A DNA stretch of 64,000 nucleotides from contig NW_020312848.1 in NCBI RefSeq assembly GCF_003265705.1, positions 57,623,737 through 57,687,736 on the forward strand, written 5' to 3'. Source of the stretch: Callorhinus ursinus (taxonomy: Eukaryota > Chordata > Mammalia > Carnivora > Otariidae). Shown piece after piece: positions 1-7,929 of the stretch; the stretch's first letter is position 1, and every line of letters starts with the position of its first letter. The translations under genes and the position numbers were made by a program. The notes beneath the pieces are model-generated. The model had not been told where the DNA came from, did not search any database, and was given only the letters and a program-made list of their open reading frames with translations.

Positions 1-556
1 CAAATGGTTTTTCTGCATTTATTGAGAAGATAGTATAATTTTTATCCTTCATTTGTTAATGCTGTATATCACTCTATTGATTTAAAGTTATTAAATCATG
101 CTTGCATCTCTGGAATGAATCCTACTGGGCAATAGTGTATGACCCTTTGAATGTACTGTTGAATTTGTTTTGCTAATATTTTGTTGAGGACTTTTGGATC
201 TGTGTTCATCAGGGATGGTAGTCTGTGATTTTCCTTTTTTGTAGTGTCTTTGTCTGGATTTAGTTGGCCTTGTAAAATAAGTTTGGTAGTACTCCTTTCT
301 CTTCAATTTTTTGGAATAATTTGAGAAGGATAAGTAATAATTCTTATTTAAATGTTTGGTAGAATTCACCTATGAAGCCATCTGGATCTGGACTTTTTGT
401 TTGTTGGGAGTTTTTTGATTACTGATTTAATTTCATTACTAGAAATTGGTCTGTTCAGATTTTCTATTTCTTCATGTTTCAGCCATGGAAGATCATATGT
501 TTCTAGGAGTTTATCCATTTCTTCTAGGTTGTCGAATTCGTTAGCATATAATTACT
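1..556 (-). repeat. Old L1 fragment (ORF2 reverse-transcriptase part), antisense
   Basis: Read on the minus strand, this stretch follows the L1 ORF2 reverse-transcriptase region. It aligns by eye with 53,090-53,640 of the near-complete L1 in this window, in the same order and orientation. Shared landmarks are the blocks around 'gaattc(a/c)cc(t/c)' near 363 and 'ttgttgggag' near 401. It has many substitutions and stops, so it is an old L1 (L1MA/L1MB age class, inferred). The left edge is cut by the window, and similarity fades near 556. Confidence 0.85.
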
Positions 557-1139
557 TATATTTATATATTTTGGTTATAGGTAGCAAAATGCAGAGAAGT
601 GTTTCTTTTCTTATCACAAAAATTTTGGTCTGTACCGTGTTCTAGCAGGAGAGCTATACATTTTTCTTTCTGGCACTGTACTGCCTGTCAATGTATGATA
701 TAAAACCAGATAGTAAATTCTGGAAATTAAAGAGTACCTATTCCAAAGTTTTCATCAACTAGTGATATTTAAATGGGATAAATTCACTTTTATTCTAGAA
801 AATAAACCAAATTCATTTTATACTGTAGCATAGGTGGCTTACGACCTGTCTTATTATCACTGTGCCCAAGTCCAGCTAGCAGCATTTCTCTCCCCTAGAA
901 GTATCACTGCAGCTAGATGGCTACTGGCATAGGATAAATGGAAAGCAGAACTCATGAAGGGAGGGGACTTTTGAGGGTCTTCTAGTGCATTACCTCACAA
1001 GTTAAAAGATACAATTTATCAATTGATTGTAAACCTCAAAGTCTGTCTTACTCTTAGGTCATCAAAACAATATACTCTTAAACAAACCTTAAGGTAACAA
1101 TTATTTTTATCTGATGGAATTGAAATATCTGTTAGCACT
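557..1139. other. Unassigned intergenic sequence
   Basis: AT-rich sequence with no repeat family, ORF or RNA gene that I recognise. Confidence 0.5.
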
Positions 1140-1580
1140 AATTGATGTCTCCTCAAAATCTATATATTGAAGTCCTTACCCACTTACCTTAGAATGTGAC
1201 TTTGTTTGGAAAGATGGTCTTTGCAGATGTAATAAGTTAAAATGAAGTCTACTGGAATGGGTGAGCCTGTAATCCAATATGACTGTTGTCCTTATAAAAA
1301 GGGGAAATATGGACAAATATATACACACAGAGGGAGAATATAACATGTACCTAAAGGCAGAGATCTGTGTGATGGAGCAGAAGCCAACAAACACCAAAGA
1401 TTGCAAGCAAACCATCAGAAGCTAGAAGAGAGGCATGAACACATTCTCTTTCACAGCCCTCAGAAAGAACCCACCCTGCCAACACCTTGACCTCAGAATT
1501 TAGCCCATAGAAGTGTGAGGTAATCTGTTCTGTGTAAGTTTGTGGTACTCTCTTATGGTAGCTCTAGCAAATTAATTCAT
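1140..1580 (+). repeat. MaLR-type LTR (MLT1-like solo LTR)
   Basis: This follows the layout of mammalian MaLR LTRs. Near the start is 'atattgaagtccttaccca'. Next come 'gtctttgcagatgtaataag', 'aatccaatatgactg' and 'gtccttataaaaaggg'. A late block reads 'ccaacaccttgacctcag', and the end reads 'tttgtggtactctcttatgg'. No internal region is attached, so it is a solo LTR or fragment. The subfamily name is from memory of the layout and is not checked. Its age is old, judging by the divergence. Confidence 0.7.
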
Positions 1581-1589
1581 TCACAACAA

Positions 1590-2043
1590 CGACAGAACAA
1601 TGTATGTGAGTAAAACCCAGCTGGGTTTAGATTTTAGTTTAACTACCAATTAGAAGTTATTCCTTCTCCTTTCAGTGCTTTAGTTTCCTTATCAGTATAA
1701 TGGAGATGATGCTAATAACTACCTCATAGGACCTAGGTATGAAGACTAAACAAGAATCTATGAAAACTGCTTTGGGGCACCTAGGTGGCTTGGTTGGTTA
1801 AGTGTCTGCCTTTGGCTAGGTCATGATCCCAGGGTCCTGGGATCCAGCCCCAGGTCTGGCTCCCTGCTCAGCGGGGAGACTTGTTCTTCCTCTCTCTTTG
1901 CCCCCTCCCCACACTTGTGCTCTCTCATGCTCTCTCTCTCAAATAAATAAAATCTTTAAAAAAAAGAATCTATGAAAAACTGCTTTGAATAGCTTCTTGT
2001 TAAATTAAGTGCTCAATAAATCTTAACTAATAATATTAACATC
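1590..2043 (+). repeat. MIR element split by a CAN-SINE
   Basis: 1590-1773 matches the MIR core and tail order: 'tttcagtgctttagtttcct', 'tataatggagatgatgctaa', 'ctacctcatagg'. After the CAN-SINE it resumes at 1987 with 'aagtgctcaataaatctta', the MIR tail. MIR is a tRNA-derived SINE mobilised by L2 in early mammals. The later CAN-SINE inserted near its 3' end. Confidence 0.75.
1774..1963 (+). repeat. CAN-SINE (tRNA-derived, arctoid type)
   Basis: The head is GGGGCACCTAGGTGGCTTGG. The body has 'ggtcatgatcccagggtcct', then a CT-rich stretch and an AAATAAATAAAATC...A tail. It is flanked by a long target duplication (aagaatctatgaaaa...ctgcttt) at 1752-1773 and 1964-1986. The second copy has one extra A. 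The long, nearly intact duplication suggests a fairly recent, L1-mediated insertion. Confidence 0.95.
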
Positions 2044-2327
2044 AGCATTTTAGTACTATTACTGCTATTTAACAAAAATGTTGAGTTAAATAAAGCAAAG
2101 ACAATTATACGTACTTAATAAAGTTGTTTTAAGGATTAGACATAATACTGTAATAATTCTAAGACACATTTTTTTCATTTTATCATCTCTAATATTGAGA
2201 TATAAATTATAATTGATGATTTCTTATAATTACCAATGTTTTAAAATTTCATATTGGTACTTTAAATAATGAAACATCTTACAATTATAATGCCTTACAG
2301 ATTAGTTAAGTATACATCTATACATTA
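2044..2327. other. Unassigned AT-rich sequence
   Basis: AT-rich, with no recognisable feature. Confidence 0.5.
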
Positions 2328-2347
2328 TAGAATTATTACATTTCCAG

Positions 2348-2543
2348 GGGTACCTGCGTGGCTCAGTCAGTTGAGCATCCGACTCTTGGTTTTGGCTTAG
2401 GTCATGATCTCAGAGTCTTGGGACTCTGAGTCCCAAGCTGCAAATGTTGGGCTCTGTGCTCAGTGCAGTCTGCTTGTCCCTCTCCCTCTGCTCTTCTTCC
2501 CCCCTCACTCTCTGTCAAATAAATAAATAAAATCTTACCAAAA
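2348..2543 (+). repeat. CAN-SINE
   Basis: The head is GGGTACCTGCGTGGCTCAGT. The body is 'ggtcatgatctcagagtctt', then a CT-rich region and an (AAATA)n AATCTT tail. The flanks are an imperfect duplication, agaattattacatttccag at 2329-2347 and agaattatcatgcttccag at 2544-2562. The decayed duplication makes it older than the copy at 1774. Confidence 0.93.
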
Positions 2544-2563
2544 AGAATTATCATGCTTCCAGG

Positions 2564-3235
2564 ACAGAGTTTGTATTAAATACATTGTAGCTATTCTGAG
2601 TACAATGGGGTAAAAAAGTTCATCTTTAGACTTTATCTAAAAGTCTAAATAATGGTGTCTGGAAGGGGTAAAGAATGGTGTTTGCTGAAGAGTAGGCAAC
2701 AAAAGACTGATAGAATTGCTGAAGAAATAATGTGAGAAGACAAACAGAGGAGAGTCATTCCATGTAACTTTTTCAGTGAGTTTTTAATTAAGGGAAAGCT
2801 GATGTGGGCAGTAACTGAAGAGAGAAGTGGAGTTAAGAGTATTTCTAAGTATATGATAAATGACAGCATAAGTTCAATAAAGAGGAACATGTAATAATGA
2901 AAGAGCTACAAGGAATAATTAATCGAGCAATATCCTTAAAAAGGCAAGTGGTGAGATTTGTTTTCTAAGAGGAAGGGCTGAACTATATGGGAGGTAGGAC
3001 ATTTCACAGTAACAGGAGAGAAGCAAGGTTCATCCAAATGGGCAAATGTGGTCTTGAGAGCTCGTGCAAATTCTTTTCTAGTTGCCTTTTTTTTTCTTCA
3101 ATGAAATAGGAAGCAAGTTATCAGTTGAGCAGGAGACAGGTGGATGAATTGTTGAATGTTTGATAGAGTAGTGATCCACAAGACTGGGAGTATGAATGGA
3201 TCACAGAACTGTGATAATAACCAGGTAACATTAAA
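2564..3235 (+). repeat. Ancient interspersed repeat, family not certain
   Basis: The part near 3060-3180 has the same order of motifs as 9480-9600: a T-rich run, 'tcaatgaaatagga' against 'tcagtgaatcaga', then 'gcaagtt' and a GA-rich stretch. Both read in the plus direction. I take this as two diverged copies of one ancient mammalian repeat, perhaps the 5' part of an L1M element. The rest of the stretch is GA-rich and only loosely similar. An antisense ORF of 81 codons across 2645-2890 looks like chance. Confidence 0.4.
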
Positions 3236-4139
3236 GCCCACTAAATTAAAGCCCACTTTTTTATTCTATTTCATTAATATTTGTGGTTCTCTCAATTAGA
3301 CTCTATTTTAATTATTCATAAGGGAAATTCTATCAATTTTTTTCCCTAAAATGTTTTATCATTACAACTAGGTTATTCTTGATGGTCACTTTATGTAATT
3401 TCATTAAGATAAAAATTTGGTTGATAGTCTTATTGAATTTAAGTCAGTTGAAGGTTAGTGTAGAAAGAGATCACATTTTGAGGATAAGTGATTCCATTCG
3501 GGATCACAGTGAAATATTTCACTTATTCTTTTTTCTCTTTAATGATCCTTAGGAAAGTTTTGCTATTTCAAGTACTCCTACATATTCCTAAGGCTATATC
3601 TAGATATTTCAATTTTACTTCTATTGAGTAGAGAAGAGAGATTATAAACAATCATTTCCTAATCCGTGCTATAATGGAACCATAGTGATAATGGAAAAAT
3701 ATCACTAATTGTGGTCACTAGATGACACCGATTCTTATCTGAGATAGCATAAAAGGAAATATGTTCTAGTCCTTTGCGACACTGTGAGCATACAGGTGTG
3801 CAAATCATTTGGATTTTATTAAAAAGCTTTTCCAGACATTGAAGTTGAAATATTACAGATATTTTCTTGTATTGCCTGTTTTCCCCCAGTAATGTTCTAA
3901 TACTAAATAAAGCTTTTGGGAAATTTAAAAGAATGCATTTTTTTGTAGTTTTATTTCTCTTCTAACTAAATTCTAATTTCAGCTAGGCCACATTAAAGAT
4001 GTGACTAAACTGTTGTATAACAGAGTTACAGCTAATTGATTTTCTTGATGGAGTTTTATTATTGTTGTTGGATAACTTGTTTTAATTTTCTGATTTATTT
4101 AAAACTGGCAACAAAAAGCTATTCTCTCTGAGGACAATG
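3236..4139. other. Unassigned AT-rich sequence
   Basis: AT-rich, with no ORF of note and no repeat that I can name. Confidence 0.5.
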
Positions 4140-4612
4140 TAACAAAGGGCTGTCCCATTGGTTGCTGAAGAGCCTTAGAAGGGAGGAACACCAGGCTTCA
4201 AAGGGGAGGGAGAAGACCACGTCCAGCTCCAGGCGGAAGTGAAATGGAGGCCGGAGCACACACCTTTCTCAGAATCTGTCCCCACCTATTTGCGGCCATC
4301 CCTTGTCAGTTTCCAGCCATGTGGCCCCTATTACCTGTTGTTTACGACTTTTTCGTTGAGGATATGGATCCCTCTCAAAAGACTGTACATCCATCCCTTT
4401 TGTCGCATTCCCCACACGGCATCTGCGTGTATTTTCCTGAGTTCTGTTACTCATGTCCCCGCCCATGAGGCCTCCCCTCTGACCCGAGGAGGAGCCACAG
4501 CGCCACTCACCTTTCCTTCTACAGAAAAACAAGACCGTTTTCATCACCCTGGGGAGGGGGCTGAGCATGGCTTGGGTGAATCCACGTGCCCCCGACCTCT
4601 TTCCCTTCTTTT
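4140..4612 (+). promoter_or_regulatory. CpG-rich promoter-like block, left part
   Basis: This block stands out from its AT-rich surroundings, with about 15 CpGs between 4200 and 4606. It carries an inverted CCAAT box (attgg, 4157-4161), an ETS-type site GCGGAAGTG (4233-4241) and a YY1-like AAATGGAGG (4242-4250), the usual parts of a housekeeping-type promoter. An ATG in good context (G at -3 and +4) at 4244 opens a 74-codon frame to 4468 that resembles no protein I know. The block is cut at 4612 by a young L1 and continues at 6067. It could be a real or dead promoter, an orphan CpG island, or an LTR of an unrecognised endogenous retrovirus. Confidence 0.4.
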
Positions 4613-5070
4613 TTTTTTTAATAATTTTTTATTGTTATGTTAATCACCATACATTACATCATTAGTTTTTGATGCAGTATTTCATGATTCATTGTTTGTG
4701 CATAACACCCAGTGCTCCACGCAGAATGTGCCCTCTTTAATACCCATCACCCGGCTAACCCATCCCCCCACCCCCCTCCCCTCTAGAACCCTCAGTCTGT
4801 TTTTCAGAGTCCATCATCTCTAATGGTCCGTCTCCCCCTCCAACTTACTCCCCTTCATTCTTCCCCTCCTGCTATCTTCTTCTTTTTTTTCTTAACATAT
4901 ATTGCATTATTTGTTTCAGAAGTACAGATCCGTGATTCATCAGTCTTGTACAATTCACAGTGCTCACCATAGCACATACCCTCCCCAATGTCTATCACCC
5001 AGCCACCCCATCCCTCCCACCCCCCACCACTCCAGCAACCCTCAGTTTGTTTCCTGAGATTAAGAATTCC

Positions 5071-5508
5071 TCATATCAGTGAGGTCATATGATACATGTC
5101 TTTCTCTGATTGACTTATGTCACTCAGCATAACACCCTCCAGTTCCATCCACATCGTTACAAATGGTAAGATCTCATTCCTTTTGATGGCTGCATACTAT
5201 TCCATTGTGTATATATACCACGTCTTCTTTATCCATTCATCTGTCGATGGACATCTTGGCTCTTTCCATAGTTTGGCTATTGTGGACATTGCTGCTATAA
5301 ACATTGGGGTGCACGTACCCCTTCGGATCCCTACATTTGTGTCTTTGTGGTAAATACCCAGTAGTGCAATTGCTGGATCGTATGGTAGCTCTAATTTCAA
5401 CTGTTTGAGGAACCTCCATACTGTTTTCCAGAGTGGCTGCACCAGCTTGCATTCCCACCAACAGTGTAGGAGGGTTCCCCTTTCTCCACATCCCCGCCAA
5501 CATCAGTC
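5071..5508 (-). pseudogene. L1 ORF2 C-terminal fragment (uninverted part)
   Basis: The minus-strand translation matches the last part of ORF2 (for example [20 protein letters not shown] and [14 protein letters not shown]). It ends at the normal ORF2 stop at 5071-5073. Upstream it runs into the inverted segment at about 5508, so the frame is broken there. It is a fossil of the L1 reverse-transcriptase polyprotein's C-terminal end, with no catalytic domain. Confidence 0.9.
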
Positions 5509-6032
5509 TCTTCAACAAATCATGTTGGGAAAATTGGACAGCCACATGCAGAAGAATGAAACTGGACCATTTCCTTACACCACACAAAAAAATAGACTCC
5601 AAATGGTTGAAAGACCTAAACATGAGACAGGAGTCCATCAAAATCCTAAAGGAGAACACAGGCAGCAACCTCTTCGACCTCAGCCACAGCAACTTCTTCC
5701 TAGAAACATCGCCAAAGGCAAGGGAAGCCAGAGCAAAAATGAACTATTGGGATTTCATCAAGATAAAAAGCTTTTGTACAGCAAAAGAAACAGTCAACAA
5801 AACCAAAAGACAACCAACAGAATGGGAGAAAATATTTGCAAATGACCTATCAGATAAAGGGCTAGTATCCAAAATCTATAAAGAACTTCTCAAACTCAAC
5901 ACCCAAAGAACAAATAATCCAATCAAGAAATGGGCAGAAGACATGAACAGACATTTTTCCAAAGAAGACATCCAAATGGCCAAGAGTCACATGAAAAAGT
6001 GCTCAACATCGCTTGGCATCAGGGAAATCTAA
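5509..6032 (+). pseudogene. L1 ORF2 fragment, inverted 5' part
   Basis: The plus-strand frame reads an ORF2 stretch from just after the RT domain ([20 protein letters not shown], then [19 protein letters not shown] and [20 protein letters not shown]). A stop at 6030-6032 follows 'GIREI'. The same residues are found on the minus strand at 18,677-19,725 and 51,392-52,042. It is relatively intact because the insertion is young, but it has no RT or endonuclease core. Confidence 0.92.
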
Positions 6033-6145
6033 ATCAAAACCTCAATGAGACCTCTTTCCCTTCTTTTCGTTGCTCCCTACTGCACTCCAGCGCTAGGTCA
6101 CCCAGGCAGGCCTTGAGCCTGAAGCTCCTCAGCCTCACCCTTTCT

Positions 6146-6325
6146 TTTTTTTTTTTAAGATTTTATTTATTTATTTGAGAGAGAGAGCATGAGAGGGAAG
6201 AGGGTCAGAGGGAGAAGCAGACTCCCTGCTGAGCAGGGAGCCTGACGCAGGACTCGATCCTGGGACTCCAGGATCATGACCTGAGCCGAAGGCAGTTGCT
6301 TAATCAACTGAGCCACCCAGGGGCC
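6146..6325 (-). repeat. CAN-SINE inside the CpG-rich block
   Basis: Reversed, it has the T-run and 'aagattttatttatttattt' tail, the GA-rich body, 'ggatcatgacctgagccgaa' and the head end 'gagccacccaggggccc'. The target duplication is cagcctca(c/g)cctttct-type, at 6130-6145 and 6326-6341, with one mismatch. Its orientation is opposite to the reading direction of the NRF1-like sites next to it. Confidence 0.95.
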
Positions 6326-7000
6326 CAGCCTCACGCTTTCTAACACAGAGGTAATTGCAGTCAGGCAGCCTGGCGAAACTCCCCTGCACATGCGCACTGA
6401 GGATGCCTTTGTCTTGTGCATGCGCACTATAGCTCATTGGCTGTGGGAACTCAGGCATGTGCTCCACGCTCTTCACCCACCCTGCCCCACCCCCAACTTC
6501 AGAATTATCCTGTGCACAGCTGTGTGTTCTCAGTACAGGAACAATTAGTGGAGCATGCTGGAAGCGCTATCGCCCGTGCAAAAGCTGCATTTTTTTCACG
6601 ATAAGATTTGCATCAACCCCGGGCACTCAGGACCTTGAAGCCTTCCTTGTTCGGCAGAGACCTTCTTCAGGTACCTCATGCGTTTGTTTTCATTGTTTTG
6701 ATATACTTCTTACCTCACTTAAAGGCTCAAGCCTGAGTCCCGGAGCATACTCTCCTCCTCCAACCCTCGCCTGTGTTTCTGGAAATTGGCAGGATTAGGG
6801 TCCCTTCCTTGGTTTCAGAAAGTCTGGCAACAGGTGCTACCAAACAGAAACCTATGAGGTGGCAGCGAAGTATACTGGCCAGCCCAAAAGAGAAATAAAA
6901 AGGCGTTGCTGTGGCGTCCCTCCTCCCCTACTTACAATAACATTCAGCTGTTCAATAACATGAATCTGTTTCTATTTGTGTATGGGGGGTGCTAAGTTCT

Positions 7001-7098
7001 CTCCCGTCCCTTGCCTTCCCGGTTCCCTCTTCCCTTCCACACTCTCCCTTTTCTTCTCCCCTCCCTTTCCCCCTCCCTCTCTGCCTTTCTCTTTGTAG
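7001..7098 (+). other. Pyrimidine-rich tract ending in AG (possible splice acceptor)
   Basis: About 90 bases are almost all C and T ('ctccctttccccctccctct' and similar), ending 'ctctttgtag' at 7098. This has the form of a strong polypyrimidine tract plus 3' splice site. It could also be a simple-sequence CT-rich tract. The sequence after it (from 7099) gives no recognisable exon. Confidence 0.3.
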
Positions 7099-7099
7099 T

Positions 7100-7585
7100 G
7101 AAAAATTTTTATCGAGTTTCACAAGTCATGTATAAAACAATTACAGAGGTTCTGGATGAGGTTAGGAGTAATGTTCTTCCCAATAGAATTACTTTTTCTA
7201 TTGGAAACACAGGGATAACAAACAATTCACTTTGTTATTGTTGGGTTTTGATATTTGGCTTTGTAAGGGCTGTGACCTATTTTAGCACCTATCCTTAAGG
7301 TATTGCTCGTATTCCTAAGCATGGTCCTTCTAAGTGTTCTAATGAGAGTGTCAGTTCTTTACTTACCCCTTTTTGGTATGGTTTGAACACCAGCCTATTG
7401 TCCCTAAATACCAAGTTGAATTATATTTCAGCCGGAAATAATAGTATGTGTAAAACTGCTGCTCATCTATTATCCTCCCCACTGACGTGTTTTGCCAATT
7501 CACAGTGATCTGTATTATTTTACGTCTCATCCTGTACATGTGAGCTTAGGAGTCAGCTGAAACGTAAGGGAAAATTGCATATAGA
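7100..7585. other. Unassigned sequence
   Basis: No recognisable gene or repeat. There is a short imperfect palindrome around 7175-7205 (caatagaatta...ttctattgg). Confidence 0.45.
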
Positions 7586-7587
7586 AT

Positions 7588-7925
7588 TTGAGAACTCACA
7601 TTTCAATGACTTTCTTGTCACCAATATGTTGCTTCTCAAATTCTAGCACCTTTAGCAGACCTGAAGTCCAACTTCTTTCTCCTCTGCCTAGTGAGACTGC
7701 TGCTTTATGCTTAAATTGCACTTCCCTTTTCTGCTGGGTTGAATATGGGACTCTTGTGAAATTGCCTTCCTTAAGTGATATTAGCACCTCAAGTCTTATC
7801 TGAGTTCTTGTGTGCCAGTGTCTGAAGATGGTCACTCAATTATACTTACCAGCTTTTATAGTTGTTTTTGACGGAAGATTTGGTCTGATAGAAGTCTGAT
7901 ACTCCATTGTGGGCAGTGCTGGAGA
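7588..7925 (-). repeat. Possible ancient L1M/HAL1-type fragment, antisense
   Basis: Phrases such as 'gcttttatagttgttttt' followed by 'gatttggtctgatagaagtc' and 'ctccattgtgggcag' match my memory of antisense ORF1-proximal L1M/HAL1 sequence. Divergence is high and the edges are uncertain. Confidence 0.4.
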
Positions 7926-7929
7926 TCTC

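Larger units (their letters stand above)
4613..6050 (-). mobile_element. Young L1, 5'-truncated with 5' inversion (twin priming)
   Basis: A 17-19 bp duplication, [ga]cctctttcccttctttt, lies at about 4594-4612 and 6049-6067. After the left copy come the poly(A) tail (T-run on plus) and antisense L1 3' UTR, then the ORF2 C-terminus on minus (stop at 5071-5073) up to about 5508. From about 5509 to 6050 the sequence flips: the upstream ORF2 segment reads on the plus strand. Against the uninverted copy at 18,357-19,726, the two pieces are adjacent in L1 order, except that about 52 bp is lost at the break. This is the classic product of twin-primed target-primed reverse transcription. The inserted piece lies inside the CpG-rich block. 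It cannot code for a working protein. Confidence 0.95.
6067..7100 (+). promoter_or_regulatory. CpG-rich promoter-like block, right part
   Basis: This continues the block at 4140-4612 after the L1, and is itself split by a CAN-SINE at 6146-6325. There are about 13 CpGs between 6360 and 6780. Two NRF1-like sites, GCACATGCGCAC (6386-6397) and GCATGCGCAC (6418-6427), lie 30 bp apart, followed by an inverted CCAAT box (attgg, 6436-6440). No TATA box stands out. Downstream is a pyrimidine tract ending in TAG at 7096-7098. No protein frame here resembles a known family. I cannot tell an active promoter from a relic. Confidence 0.4.

Noticed and set aside
1140..1580. Full endogenous retrovirus
   Set aside because: Only a single old LTR-like unit is seen, with no internal genes or second LTR.
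4244..4468. 74-codon frame with a good start context in the CpG-rich block, as a gene
   Set aside because: No protein family match, no splice donor that I trust, and other frames overlap it. Kept only as a remark on the block.
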